From Monomorium pharaonis (taxonomy: Eukaryota; Arthropoda; Insecta; Hymenoptera; Formicidae): a stretch of 64,000 nucleotides of DNA. The notes beneath the pieces were generated by a model. It did no database searches. It saw nothing but the letters and a program-made list of their open reading frames with translations, and had not been told where the DNA came from. Shown here piece by piece: positions 50,602-64,000 of the stretch (positions within the stretch are counted from its first letter, which is position 1; each line of letters opens with the position of its first letter). The DNA lies in assembly GCF_013373865.1 (NCBI RefSeq), contig NC_050471.1:28801176-28865175 (forward strand), given 5' to 3'. The position numbers and the translations under genes were made by a program.

Positions 50602-53600
50602 TTTTAAGTTTATAATATACATATAACTTTTATAGTATATATATATATATATAACTTTCAAGTAAACAACATGTACCTATCCCTAACTAAACTCTAGTCT
50701 CTAAAGTATTAAAACTAAGAGTATAAAAAACATACAATATTAAACAACCAACGGCTCTCTTCTTAATCAAAGCGACGCGCAGTTCTATACTGGCCTATCT
50801 ATACGGTACTCATTTTGTATTCGTTGTTTTCAAAATGCTGGAATTCTCAACATCTCCTTAGTTAGATAGACGGTCGCAATCGGTGCTTGAATAATCGATA
50901 CAGGAGCTGGCCATGGGTAATGACTAAGTCTGTGTCATTTATTTTGAATAAGGCATTGGAAATTGATATACGGGTCGGGCCTGCGAATTTACTTTCTCTA
51001 TTAATTATTACTTTCCTTCTTGCGTGCTGCACCCTGTCAATATTTACATTTACGGACGGTTACGCAAATTACACGCGTGATACATTTTTTACTCGCCAAC
51101 ATCTAACAATTAAGTAATAAATGTAAATAATTGGATAGCATCCTATTTCTCTCCCCTTTTTTTTCTTCTGCTCTTTTTTATCTCGACACAAAAAGGGAGG
51201 TAGTAATTAATAGAAAGCAATTATTGCGCGAATGCCCGTTTGCAATTCTGTAAAATTCTGAATGTGAAAATGATTCGAACTATGTAACGCTTCGATTATT
51301 TCATTTTAATTATTTCTCATTTCATAACTCACACCTTTGCAAATGTCATACATTTGACAATTTTTTAGATAATTATATGTATAATTTTACTTTCAATTGT
51401 AATAAAATAAAAATCAAAATATCTTTATACATCAAAATGGAAGAAAAAAATTAAGGATAATTGTTAAGTTGCTTTGACGAATTATCTGAATTATTACATA
51501 ACACTTTTTAAATATAAATGTAAAAATATAAACATACTTATCAATTAATAAAGTTAATTTACAGTTTAATATTTAATAATTTATAAATAAAACTTCAAAA
51601 AAGTGTTTTTTCTTATAAATTCTTTTCTCTTTTAGTGAGACATAGCTTTAATATTTGTATGCCCAGTTTTTGCGAATTCTCGAATACCTTATTCACTTAT
51701 CTCGAAGAGATCCATTCGATTTCAATCGCTATTTCGAAACGACGAGCGACAGGGGAATTTCCCCGGAAATTCTTACAGAATGCGTAAGAAATGCGGATAT
51801 TCTTTTTATGGAACAGTGGCTTTAAGCGTGTCATATATTCTTTAAAGATACGTCTCATCTAACCAGACCTACGCACGATATTGTGACATTGCGCAATAAA
51901 CTTTCGGTCTGTTATCGGTTATCGGCCCAAATCGGAAATTTACGAAGAGAAAGGAACGTTAGAGTGCGGATACGCACGTTTAACTGATTTCAAATGTATA
52001 TCGATATTTATAGGTCAATGACATATATCAAATATTAACAATACTACTCAATGAACGTTTAGAGCAATTGTATTAGGATTAAAGTTATTTTGGTACTTAA
52101 AATCGAAATAACTTATACTTTGTATTCAACTTTTAGGTCTTTATAAGATATAAACATTAGTAGAATAAAATATTAAGAAATATTAAAAATTTTTGAAAAA
52201 GGCAGAAATGATTTAAAGAGATTATTGGTTATTATTTTTCAAATAACATTTTTTTAATTATAGATATGTTTTCTAAACTGTAGTAATGTTGTAATCTTAA
52301 TTTTGTATGTAAGCCACCTCCCCCAGTTAATTTTATATAAAAAGGGCAATTTGAATACCACGTATACAATGTTATAAAATGTCGTCTATAGACAATACAA
52401 GTATAGTCAGATATCAAAATCATTGTAAGATATTAATCTCACATTTTATTAACGAAAATGTAAATTACATCCTCAGCAATATCTGCATTTACTATATGAA
52501 AATCAAAACTAAAGTATCAATAAATAATTTGATATTTATTTAATATAATTTGCTGATCCATTTTATGATTTTCTGACAACAAAAAAATTATTATTTGCAA
52601 CTGCATTACAACAAAAAATTATTTATTGCAAAATTAATAAAATTTGATAGATCTTTAGTTGATAAGTTTAGAAATATAAACATAAAACCTGATTATTTCT
52701 GCTGTTAATAAATATTGTTGTTTCCTTTGTATTTGGACAATTAAATCTTAGAATAAACTAATCAAACAATTCAATCGTCATGTCTGTTCTCTGTCAAAAC
52801 CGTTCAGCGAGTTTGTTTAAATATTTCTGCCTTAGACTTTTCAAACACTTTGATCACATCGAATCTGCATGAATCCGTGCCTAAACGTTAAACTAAATTA
52901 TACATAATTAAAGAAACTGCCTTTTAAATTGTTCAACAATTATGCAGGATTATTAATTTTCATTTATATTTCACTTTATTATACAATTTATTATATTTAT
53001 ATAGCTATAGAGACAATTGGGGAGAAGTAAGAATTCAGAACAGCGAAGTCCATGTGTTAAAAGATTTTATGTTCAACAGTGTTTGCGTGTTCAGATTTAT
53101 TGCATTCTCGTTCTGAACCCTTTGTATGATCGGAGTAAATATTTGAAAATAGAGAGACGAAGAAAAGGGGTAAAGCGGCGGACGGGGAGGGGGAGAGAGG
53201 AAAGTCGAAATAGAGAAGAGAAGAACCTCGGGTAAATAGATATAGATATAAATGGTATAGTCGAGAGAGAAGAGAATATGCAGTAAGCTGAGAGGAATAG
53301 ACGGAAATAGAGAGATCGCACATCGAGATGAACCTTCGTCCTCTACGGCTTCTCCCTCGCCGACGCGTACGAACGCTGAGGTACGTGTAGCACTTTTGAT
53401 TACACACACTTGATTATTCTCTCGCTTGCACTTATCTGCCTGCCGGCTTTGGCGCCTCGGGCGCAATAAAATCGAGTTAAAAGCGTCGCACGGAGGGACG
53501 AGAAACCGAAAAAATGTGGAACAAAGCACTAATATCGCAACATGTTGTTAATCAATCAATATTTACAACAAAATAAATTAAAATACCTAGATGTAAATCG

Positions 53601-54363
53601 TAAAATTTTTTACATAAAAACCTATATAAATGCATGTATAATAACAATTTTTTTTCTCATTCCTTCATATTTAACTTTTTGTAAAAGGGACAATGCAAAA
53701 ATTATCTCTTCAATTAATTTTCGTCTTTTTAGTACGACTATTATTTTTCTATACCAAACAAAAGTTTTGCGAAAAAAAAGAAGTTTAACATAAGCATATT
53801 TATCTATTTAAAAAAAATTTTTTCACCGGGAAAACACATGCAAATTTTTATAAAATGTACATTACATTATAAATGCCACATAAAAATTAAAAAGAAAAGG
53901 GAATATTATAACCATAAAATTGAGAAACGTAATGCAGTAATAAGTACTAGCTTTGATCATATTTTTTAAGCTTCTTTCCCCCTCCTTGCGTCAAGTGGGA
54001 AATTCATAGTGAGAAAAACAAGCGTGCGCGCGCGACGATTTTCGCCTTTTGATATCGCATCTGTATCACGTGAAAACCACAGCCACAATTCACCCGGCGT
54101 AATTAAGAGGAAACAAGCCGCCGAGGTGGTTCGTCGCCCACCTCGGGGATCAGTCACCGTGGAAATAACAGAGAATTATCTATTTCTCTCTCTCTCTTTC
54201 TCTTTCAATCTACCTTCAAAGACAGAGGGGAGAGAAATTAAAAAAGACGGACGGTTCTTTTTTTTATCGAGAGCACATTACCACGCGTACGGAAACGCTC
54301 TCATTGGAATCGCGGGACAGCATTTGCATCAGCGAGCTCACTCATAAAGATTATATTTAATAC

Positions 54364-54384
54364 GGCGTCCCGTCGCCGGGACGC
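54364..54384. other. GC-rich 8-bp stem-loop
   Basis: GCGTCCCG and CGGGACGC are exact complements around a TCGC loop, inside a CpG-rich island. Function unknown. Confidence 0.6.
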
Positions 54385-54526
54385 TTTCCTCGCGTTTATT
54401 GGACCAGCGTTCGTTCGATCGGTCGGGCAGCCGTGCGACGAAGGTTCGCGGACACCCTCGGAATCCCGCCCTTATTATCTCCTTTTTTATCACTTGAACG
54501 CTTTGCTATTGAGTGCCTCTCCGTGT

Positions 54527-54529
<3 letters not shown>

Positions 54530-54571
<42 letters not shown>

Positions 54572-54572
54572 C
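54530..54572. repeat. (TA)n microsatellite
   Basis: TA dinucleotides with one G interruption. The Tyr/Ile-repeat frames across it are artefacts. Confidence 0.95.
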
Positions 54573-56761
54573 ATACGCCCTACCGTACGTATATTATAAA
54601 TATTTATATAATACAACTATCGCAAATCGTCGGATTAATAAAATATCTATTATGCCTGTTACCCTCGTTTTCTTTTGTAAGCGTGTGTTTTTCTTTCTTT
54701 CCGCCAGTTGGCTACGCGTTCGGACACTTCTCTTTCTTTGGGACTAAATTCCGAGTTTGATAGATTTCAAAGAAAGCGGTCAGTTTTCTCTTCGTACGCT
54801 GAAAAGTTAAGTGGAGCGTTAGAACAAACAGTTTTGTAATCATCGCGCTTACTCTGAGATGATGGAGTAATTTCTTTTTTCATTGTCTTAAATTCTTTGA
54901 TCTTTTTTTTAACATTAAATTAAGCATATATTATCTCTTCCTGCTGCTCTTTTTATTTTTCATTCGTCTTTCTTTCTCTCATTCAGAATCCTCTTTGACT
55001 GCGGTTATTTTAGATTTCACATCTGTAAGTAAAGTTGAATATCGATGAAGAAAGGGGAACATTTCAAAGAATGCCACAAAGTTCTTTCTTCTTCTAACCG
55101 ATTAACATAAATTCAATCGCGAATCATCGGTTTATATTACTAGGTTTAATAAAAAGTACAAAGGAAAATTTGCAGGAACATAAAAGAGAAAAAATACCTC
55201 ATAATAATTTCAAAAAATTTATTAAACTGAAATAGCCAAAACATAATATTGCCAAAAACATAATATTGATGTAGCCAACGAAACTTTTTAAAAGGCAAGT
55301 GCAGATTGCAACCAAATTTATTTAATAACTATAACAGCGTCAACTAATAGATTCACTTGACTGCTAAAAGTTATTGATTAGCTTTTTTAATGAAAAGTTA
55401 ATGAAATTTGGAAAGCTACATAAAATTATTATTTTCATTATTGGAATCATTTGCGCAAGGAAATGAGAAAAAGTAACCGACATTTACAATATAGAAGATT
55501 GTGGGATTTAACGCCGTCATAGTATTTACACAATTAACAAAAAGTATCTTTTTATCAAATCCTTTTGGTTGTTCTCGCACATCTGCTGCTTATCATTATT
55601 TGAATTAACATAGGCTTAACATAAAAAAACATATTTAAAAGTTAAAGTTTAAAATTAAAAAATACAGTTGCTAATTATTAATTATTAATTTAAAATAATT
55701 AAATAATTAAATCAAATTAATTTGATGACTACATTTATATTTAATTTAAGTGTCTTTGTACGTGCAACGTACGAGTACGCAGCTTTTTTGCAATAAACAT
55801 TGTGTTATGCGCCTCTCGAAGACTTTGATATGCCGCATAGTAATCATTTATTATACATTCAAATTATTTGTTGGGGAATTTTTTTGCACGGTAAGTACGT
55901 ATATAAATTATCGTATATCATACAATAAAAAATAAATTAATTTAACATAATTGCTGCAGAAAATATTGAGCGAAAATACAATTAATATAATATTAACTAA
56001 GCCATTGTGTTCTAATGGAAGTTTCGCAATAGTATTACAATGACAATAATATCTTTGAAAATATTTTTAACTTCGAATTTATAATGTTGCAAATTTTAAT
56101 AATTATTCGATTAATATCAGTGAGCATTGACATTACATGTCAAACAGCTATATTGAGAAATTAGATAAAACAAAAATAATTTTTTCAGAATATAATAAAA
56201 CTGTTAAAAAAAAAAAATTAAATATGAATGCAAGTTTAATAAAGAAATTATGTCGACTTCTGAATAGATTATGACTAGACGTTATATTTGACAGACATGT
56301 TGAATTATGATATCACGATTGAAAGATTATATGAATTCGTTTCTTCTGAATTGTATTTCGAAATAAATGGGTCCCTCTTCGTTCTATATTGTTCAATAAT
56401 AACAAACTTGGAAAATGAAAGGTATCGTCAAGCGAGGCTAATTCGATAACTACTTACTAATAGAAATAAGTCATTACCTTAACATTTGCATCGATTGAAC
56501 ATAAATCATGGCATTTTCGTCATCAATACCTCTTAACATCTATGCAGCACACACAGTATAAGCATAATAAATATAGCGTATCAATATCATCGATGGAAAC
56601 GTACAGCTTAAATTTTGCGGAACAGTAATAGTGTCACTTGTAACGTTTATGTGGCACCCGTAAAACATTTTTATGTCACTTTATGTGCGATAATCTTTAT
56701 ACCGCGAAATAATCCAACATATAATTTTTTATTTGATGTCATAATCCAATACGACTGGAAA

Positions 56762-56766
56762 GAGAG

Positions 56767-56797
<31 letters not shown>

Positions 56798-56890
56798 AAA
56801 CGGAGAAAGAAGAATGAAAGAAGAGAAAACGAAGCGAGATGAAAGAGAGAGAGAGAGAGGAGATGAAATGAGAGAGAAAGAAAGAACAAG
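56762..56890. repeat. GA-rich microsatellite region
   Basis: (GA)n at about 56773-56799, continuing as imperfect purine-rich sequence to about 56890. Confidence 0.95.
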
Positions 56891-57013
56891 AGAATCCTAT
56901 CGCGAGCAAATGAGCAGAAGTACGCTTATAGTCGTTAAGCAATCTGAAAGAAATAATTCCACTCTATTTCTTTCTCGTTTACTAATTTTCATAATGCAGA
57001 GTTAGGTTGAGTG

Positions 57014-57580
57014 ACTCCTGATAGAAAAATTTCAATGAAATTTCAATAAAATTTGATGAACTTGACGTCGCTGCATATTCATTAAAATTTCATCAAATTT
57101 AATAAACTTTCAATGAATATGCAATCGAAATTTTGATCAGACTTCGCCGAAATATTATTTCCTCCGGTTTTAATGAAAAACAAACGAGTTAAGGTGTTTT
57201 AAGGTGTTACACGATTCTAGAAATAGAATCGAGTCGAGAAATAAGGCACATTCTTTAAACATCCTACAAAACTTTATGATATTATTTTCTCAATGAGAAT
57301 TCGATAAAAATGTAATCAAATTAAAAAAAAAATAGAAGTATTATTTCATAAAGATTGGAAAGCTTCTTTGAAATTGTAATAAATTTTTTTTAACTACCCA
57401 GCGAGAAACGATAATGAATTCGACATCAATGATGATTTCGATGTCGATTCGATGTACTATTTCTCATTGGGTAATGCATGTTCAACGAAATTTTCATGAA
57501 ACTGTGAAAATGTTCCAAAATTCAGCAAAGTGCCATCGAAATTTCATCAAGATTCCACTAAAATTCTTCCACCAGGGAGG
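57014..57580. mobile_element. Degenerate MITE-like element with long inverted ends
   Basis: The left end (CTCCTGATAGAAAAATTTCA...) and the reverse complement of the right end (CTCCCTGGTGGAAGAATTTT...) align over about 45 bases at roughly 70 percent identity. Both continue into GAAATTT(C/G)ATG blocks. An internal 12-bp inverted pair, TGCATATTCATT / AATGAATATGCA, lies at about 57072-57123. No coding capacity; boundaries approximate. Confidence 0.45.
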
Positions 57581-59869
57581 ACCAGAATTGACACTAATCG
57601 CCAGTTAGCGCAGTTAATTCGGTAGGTGTGTTTGTCTCATCTCTACGCTTTCGTAATACTGAGCAGCAGTCATCAAACAGCCGCCCCTTTAAGATCAGGT
57701 TGATACCCGTAGGAACAAACAGGTGTAACGAATTTGTACACACGCCGCATGCGAGTGCAGCCCTCGAAGGGGGGCGGGGGGGGGACTGTTCGGGATGCAA
57801 CGCCTTATCTAAAGCGACACATCAATTGCAGCTTCCATTCCGCGTTGTGATCCTCGTCCCGAGGTCACGACAACAACAAGGTAAAATTCTATAGCGACGG
57901 GGGGTGAGAGGGGGGGCGGGGGATGGAAACAATTTTTTTCTTCTTCTCTATTAACGTTACAAAAGCTCCGGTTATAAAATGCTAACAATAATATTCAAAT
58001 CGTGTGTCGACACCGTTGAGATAAATCCCTGCACCGATGTTCACGGAACATCATTATTTTTAAAAACCTCCGTAATCGTTCTCGGTAACAACGGTAAAAC
58101 GTAAAGCGCGTTCTGCGGTCGCGAGACTATGGTGCTGACTCGTGCTCTCTGAATTCAGAATGCGATTCGTGTGCGAAGCGATATGGCGTATGTGTGTATC
58201 GGGGAATTGATTTCGTCCTCAAACGGGGGGGAGGAAGGGGTGTCGGGGTGTGTAGTCCACCTGATGATCTGGATAAATTGTTGCGTAACCGTTGCGTCGC
58301 AGTATCGGGCGCGACCCTCGATCAAAGGCAGTGTGGGCCAATATAAAGTCAATCTCAGACTTGACGAGGACATTTTCGCACGAATTTTCACCTTAAAAGG
58401 TGACACATCGCGAAAAGTCGTGCTTCTCCATTTATCGTAACGTCGAAACGTTCGAATCTTCGTTCTAGAAAATTATCGCGGGTTCTTTTTTCGTGAATTA
58501 ACCTTAACGTAGAAACATTATATACGTTCAACGATATTTTAAATAAAGAATCGAACGGTTTTTTTTTAATAATTTTCAAGGTATTTAATTGTTTATACTT
58601 CAAATTCCATTTGGTCTAATTTGTGACAAATGTTAATAAGAAATTTTTATATGATACGACGTATCATTTGTTGCAAAATTTTTGTAAAATGAGTAAATTA
58701 AATTAAATTAAATCAAGCCTAAAGTTGTTAGTCTAACGTGGGAGGCAAGCGGATCTTGGGCTTAAAAATCCTAATGTCTTGAAGTTAGAAGGTACAATTC
58801 GATAGAAAAGAGAAGATTGACTTTCCGCGTTGTAATTTTTAAAGGCGAATGCAGTTTCACATTCGAACGAAGGCCGCGATACAACTCGCGAAGGTAAGTC
58901 TAATTTAATAGTTTTCGCACTTTTCTACAACTACTCTTAACAGTAAATATGTTTCTGCTGGTATTATTTCCAATAACGAGATCTCACTGGCAAGACGGTC
59001 ATTATTTTCTGTTTCTGCTAATGATTTGTGCTGCTCTGATTGACGACGATCTCGAAATCCTTCTCTCGAGCGTGGCGTTTTCATGCAAAATCACACACAA
59101 TCACACTTACAAGAAAAAATGTCGAAAACTTTAGAATATGTTTGCATTTGGTCTTCTTTTATCAAGATGTCCCTTTAGACTTTTCTTTTTTAATGCCGCG
59201 TGTTCAAGTTTTTCAAATCTGTCGCGACAGTTTTGTCTCCTATTTTGAACGCTTAATAAATTCATAGAGAAAGATCGCCGATACTGACTACTCTGCCTTG
59301 TGAAGGTTGTACAATATTTCTTAAACAGAAAGACTAAAAATAAAACTTTGAAAACATAAATACAAAGTAGAAAATATCTCATCAGATAATATTGCAATTT
59401 TTGAAAATTTTTTTCGAATTTTGCAATAATTAAGTTTATCGTAATCAAAATGAACTCCAAAACCGATGTAAAAGGCTACATTTTTCTTTTTTTTATACTG
59501 TGTTCCTTAACTTTACATTATTCTATATATATATGATTTTTGCAAATATGCCAATTTACGTTGTATTTTAATTTCATGCGTGAAATCGCATTATAAAAAA
59601 AATAAAACAGAGAAAAATATAAATAAAACAATTCTATGGAATGAGTTAGTATTATTACTATACTTTCTGTTGTCTATGTAACTACAGAAGAAAGTCGTGT
59701 AAATTGTATTCTTGCTTCCGAAGAAATCGTTTTTTTTTTTTTTTTTAATTACCTGTAAGCAAAACGTGTTTCTGTCAATATTAACAAAATTCAGTGTTTA
59801 GTTTCCGAGTAGTAAGAGGGGTGTTACATTAAAAGACCCCTACGTCGATACTGGCGACCCTCCTCTAAC

Positions 59870-60380
59870 ATTGTAATAAATTAATTAACGCTTATAAATG
59901 AACAATGTCATTCGCTACGGGCTCTAATTGTTCTAATTGATCTACCTTGAGATTAAATGAACAGTGCGCTACCTTAATTATGCACACCTTAATTGGAATT
60001 GCACAGTTTCAAGAGCCAATGATCCGCGACGGCGAAGAAATTGATGAAGCGTTTGATCAACAGCTGTGATGATAAACGATCTGTGAATCGACGTAATTAG
60101 TGCTCGCCCATAAACATTCTATAAATTATCCATCCACGTCAATTTTTCAACGGCACGGGCGTCGCAAAAGAAAGAACTCCGCCGGTGCCGATTTCGCGCT
60201 GAATAAGTTCACACGCTCCCGTACAAAAGTTCCATCTAACGACGAGAGAAATTAGTGTTTCACAATAAACGCGCCGAGAGACGTTTATCGATCGTCAACG
60301 GGATTGCCTAAGGATTCTAGATTCTACATCTAGCGACGCCGTGTCCTGTTCCCCCGTTTGGAAACTTAAATTGTACTCGT
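59870..60380. promoter_or_regulatory. Possible enhancer rich in homeodomain-type sites
   Basis: TAAT cores occur repeatedly in about 260 bases (TTAATTAA near 59880, TCTAATTG twice near 59930, CTTAATTA and CTTAATTG near 59972-59993, GTAATTAG near 60096), together with an E-box CAGCTG near 60061. The block is less AT-rich than its flanks and has no coding signal. The enhancer role is an inference from site clustering. Confidence 0.3.
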
Positions 60381-61010
60381 TTAGCACTTCCGCTACGCTG
60401 CCTTCGTGTCAAAACGGAAACTCGCTAAAAAGATTCTTATTAAAAAATGCAAATGGCCGAGAAATAATAAGCTCGTAAGTAATTAAGACAAAAGAACGGA
60501 AAAAGCGTGAACTGTATTTATTCTCAATTAGTTGGAAAACGTAAAGAATAGTCAATTGATGTAATACATATTAATGTTCCCCGAAACATGATAATTAATT
60601 AACACGACATGTTGATTTTCATCTTCAAAACACAATCGGTGTCAATCAATTAATAAATATGATATATTGAGTAATTATTTTCATGTTTTCCAACTGATTG
60701 AAAACAAATTAAATTCTTTCCCCATTTGATTTACTAATTCGTTGATTATTTATGGGCCATTTGTTTTCCCACCTTAATTGCTTTTCAAAATGCAATTTCG
60801 CCACTTCGAAACGAACCGTCGCGCCGTTCGTTCGTTCGCGTTATCGAGCTTGTTCATCAATTCGTTTGTTTCGCGACGTGGACAACGGCACAGACTATCT
60901 ATAGATCTAAAGAAGATCTCTCCGGCAATCCTCATTAGTAGTGGCCAAGGCTGCATCGAAACAGCAGTCATCGACTAGTTCATAAGTATGGGCACTGAAA
61001 AAAAAGTTGT

Positions 61011-61220
61011 TACACGGGGAGAACTTTCTCTTAAAATTTACCCACAAAATCTAATAATTGTGGGATAATGTGCGACCTCGAAGAATTTTACTTTTTAATA
61101 AAATTTACTATACTTTTAATAAATTTTACTAAAAAGTATAGTAAAATTTCTCGAGGTCACACATTATCCTACAATTATCAGATTTTGAGGGTAAATTTTA
61201 AGAGAAAATTCTTTCCGTGT
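61011..61220. mobile_element. Hairpin MITE with CACGG termini
   Basis: A 210-bp element with arms of about 95 bp. The outer ends are TACACGGGGAGAACTTTCTC on the left and CCACACGGAAAGAATTTTCTC read in from the right. Shared inner blocks are TTAAAATTTACCC and GGATAATGTG(C/T)GACCTCGA. The terminus resembles the element at 33595-33851. Confidence 0.75.
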
Positions 61221-61745
61221 GGCTTTTTTACTAAATTTTTCCTACTTCGATTAAATTTCGTCAATTCAAACATTTATGTATAACAGTCAAATATATAAAT
61301 ACTTATTAAATTAAAATTCAAGTACTTGAGTTAAATGCATAAATATTTAAACTGAAGAAATTTAATTTCGAGTTGAAAAGTTTAGTCAAATAAATTTTTC
61401 TCAGTGTCGTCTCGGCACACATTTTGTACTCTCTGAACCTCGCGGGGAGTGGAAGATCACTCGACTTTTCATTACGCAGTAGTGAATTTTCATACTTTGA
61501 TTCCCATTAGAGTGGCAGGTAGCACGCGCCCATAACCTTCACCCTTTCAAAGTATGACGTTCCACTCATCCGACATCTAGAGAGCAATGTCTGTGCAATT
61601 ATTGCAATTGATAAAAATGCACTATGCACCGTTAATTCTCTATTAAAAATCCGACGCAGTCATGCAGTGTCCGATCGATCGCAGGCTACTCTACTCGAAC
61701 TTCTTTCTTTTTCTCTCTGCTGATGTACGTCGCACGTTTTACATC

Positions 61746-61747
61746 TC

Positions 61748-61808
<61 letters not shown>

Positions 61809-61820
61809 CTCTTTCTCTGG
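61746..61820. repeat. (CT)n microsatellite
   Basis: CT dinucleotides broken by a few TTT interruptions. Confidence 0.97.
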
Positions 61821-62385
61821 CTTTTCGTTGAAAATCGTATGTAGTAAAATCTAATACATATTAAAATATATCGTTACGCCGAGGAGATTAAGGAAAGAAC
61901 GTATGCCTAGCGAACTCTAATTTTCATCATCTCGTCTCCGGTATATAATATCAGGTAAACAAATTTCTAAAGCTTTGTAAAAGTGGCAATGAACGAAGGT
62001 CACTGGACTAGCTGGTGGCACGTCGCAACATTTTTTCTGCTCGCGGTGCTGTTTGCCCGCGCGCTCTTCTCTCCTTATATACCCGCGACAATTTCCCCAC
62101 GCGACATCAATCGATCCGACATCAAAGGTTTTTCCCCCCTTCGGATAAAAGTAACGTGTTCGTTTCCCTTGTAACGTGTGTACGCGTGTTACATTGTACA
62201 TATAAAATTACCGACGCGTTGCGGCTCTTTTCTTCTCCTCGGCGGAGGAAGGGAAGAATCGCCACGCGATGCATACGCGCGCACAAACCGCTACTAACAA
62301 TTCAGGTAATCCACAGCGTGGAAGAAAACCTGTGTGTGTCTCCTTAGAATTAAATAAATACACACGTGTGTACACACCTGTCATG

Positions 62386-62442
62386 TGAGTGTGTGAGTGT
62401 GGGTGTGTGTGTGTGTGTATGTGTGGGTGTGTGTGTGTGTAC
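62386..62442. repeat. (GT)n microsatellite
   Basis: GT dinucleotides with GGGT and TATG interruptions, in a CpG-rich, pyrimidine-tract-rich island. Confidence 0.95.
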
Positions 62443-64000
62443 TCGCGATCCGATCAGTACATACGTACGCTATCTAGCTACGCTTTTCTTCTTCTTCTTC
62501 TTCTCTGTTTTCTTTTTCTCTTCGGTTTTCTCTCACAGCAGCCAATTTTCCTTTTTTTTTTTTTTTTTCGTGTGTGTTGCGGGGAATATGACTAGAACGC
62601 ACGTTTTTCTTTTTCTTTTTTTTACCTCTTTCTCCCTTCAAATTATATTTTAAGGCAAGCTCACACTTTTTCTCGAGCGCGCACTTTTCTCTTCTCAGTT
62701 CTCGGTTTTCTTTTCCTTATTTTTCGCCCATCTTCTTCTTCTTCTTCTTCGCTCGTCGTTCCCTCCAATCGATTCGGTTTCTTCTCATTATCGGACACAC
62801 ACTCGCACAGGCACTCTCGCGTTTCAGATATACCCTATACATGCATACACATACATACACATATATCCATTTAGTACGTCACGCGACATGTTCGTTGTTA
62901 ATCGTCTCAGAGGATGAACTTATAAGTGAGTTTTTTCCCGGCACAACTATAGTTCGTTCTTGGCGAAATTGTATCGTCCCGATACCCCGCTTCTGTGTCC
63001 TGCAATCAAAATCGAGGATTGTTTAAAAGTACACGTAACAATTGTTTAAAATTACACGTAACGATTCACGTAAATGGGAAGAGTTTAAAAGTGATTAGAT
63101 TGCGTTGGGAAAAGTTTACAAGAGTAATTAACTCAGATTAAAGTATCATAAAGATAATGAATTGGGAATAATTGAGGAGTTTCCTGCAGAAGCCCAAACA
63201 GGTCTCTAAAAGGTTAAATTTCCAGGAAACAAAGAAAAACTTTTCACCTTCAGACCGTTCGTTGTATAAATACGGTGATTTTTCTCTGGAAGTATAACGA
63301 GAACGAAGTTGCAAGTTTTAACTAATATTTTAAATCTCGTTTGATTTTCGTAGAAAATCTTTCAGTTATATGGAAATAGAAGACGTAACGGATTAAGCGT
63401 AGAAATTTTTGCCCTTTTACCAAAAGATTAACTATTTTCTGTTTAATCATCTAATTGCTTCTAATCTTTTATCTTCCGAAAATAGGCTCCGCCGTAAAAG
63501 ACGGCCGATTGTAAAAAGATATAAAAAGATTATAAAAGGAAGAAGTGTAATTGCCGATTCCTCTTTTCGTAATGAAAATATAACCGAATCATCCTTAACC
63601 CACGTTTACGATAACTTCTTCATTTTCCCAATCTTTTATAATATGTAGGCATATCTTACACTACTGCAAACTGCAAACTGCCAAGCGGCATCTGTTGCAG
63701 ATGGCTAACAAACAAGAAATTCATTCAAGAAATAAAATAAGTAAAATTCTCAACAGTAAAATTAGAATATCATTTTGGATCCGTGAAAAAAGTTATCTTG
63801 GTACAAATGTTGCAGTAAAAAATATTGTTTTTCATTTTGTATACGTTGAGTTGGTAAAATATTTAAGATTGTAAAACAATAGCGATCCATGCAATCTGCA
63901 TAACATTCTCGAGTCAATTTGAATGCCAACGGTAATGTCGCGTAAAATCGAGAATGAGAGTCTGCGTATAACGAAATTCTCCCCTTACGTGCAATCTTAA

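Larger units (their letters stand above)
44074..64000. other. About 20 kb without a supported gene
   Basis: No frame here shows a recognisable domain, signal peptide or consistent exon chain. The first third is AT-rich. From about 46300 onward GC-richer islands recur (46330-46530, 50740-51110, 51650-51970, 53000-53530, 54000-54780, 57590-58450, 59870-60380, 60760-60980, 61420-63000), separated by AT-rich DNA and purine/pyrimidine microsatellites. This looks like a regulatory hinterland or a long intron or leader of a gene outside the window. Short ORFs in the islands are mostly repeat-encoded. Confidence 0.5.

Noticed and set aside
51659..51787. 42-codon plus-strand ORF in a GC-richer island
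   Set aside because: No composition or structural feature sets it apart from other chance ORFs, and no splice context.
53035..53529. 164-codon minus-strand frame and overlapping frames
   Set aside because: Ser/Leu/Pro and Tyr/Ile runs come from purine/pyrimidine-biased sequence; several overlapping frames are open at once.
62366..62653. Cys/Val then Phe/Ser-rich frame
   Set aside because: Encoded by the GT microsatellite and poly-T/CTT tracts.

Overview
The window is nuclear DNA from an insect, most likely a hymenopteran such as an ant (the order is an inference). It is AT-rich, with short phase-consistent introns, cuticle-type structural genes, a GH13 maltase family member, many microsatellites and small inverted-repeat (MITE-like) elements. 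There are no bacterial-style operons, rRNA genes, CRISPR arrays or convincing tRNAs.

Layout. 1-4440 is AT-rich intergenic DNA with a large foldback element (2184-2862). 4450-5630 is a GC/CpG-rich promoter and leader feeding ANKRD13C (plus strand, nine coding exons, 5631-9902), an ER-associated ankyrin protein. 9903-15390 is intergenic with 3' UTR signals and MITEs. 15391-18852 (plus) is a four-exon gene for a secreted Gly/Tyr-rich structural protein. Converging on it from the minus strand (20225-26319, first exon unresolved) is a very large cuticular protein gene. It joins a Rebers-Riddiford-like chitin-binding module and a His-rich segment to about 1,145 residues of collagen-like Gly-X-Pro repeats and then to a long polar tail with a cysteine cluster. 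26320-40268 is a roughly 14-kb stretch without a supported gene, holding several MITEs and one candidate short ORF (29451-29585). 40269-44073 (minus, nine exons) encodes a maltase-like GH13 protein with a signal peptide, a Ser/Thr-rich stalk and a C-terminal hydrophobic tail typical of GPI anchoring. In it the catalytic nucleophile Asp is replaced by Ser (residue 232), so it is probably a pseudoenzyme. 44074-64000 is about 20 kb with no gene I can support. It contains microsatellites, GC-rich islands and homeodomain-site-rich segments that look regulatory.

How the genes fit together. The two convergent structural genes are plausible co-members of a cuticle or secreted-matrix locus: both are secreted-type, Tyr-bearing and Gly-rich. 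ANKRD13C and the maltase-like gene are unrelated neighbours. The observations most worth pursuing are the chitin-binding/collagen-like fusion and the nucleophile-less, GPI-anchored maltase. Gene models were built by hand from reading frame, splice sites and phase, and no database search was run.
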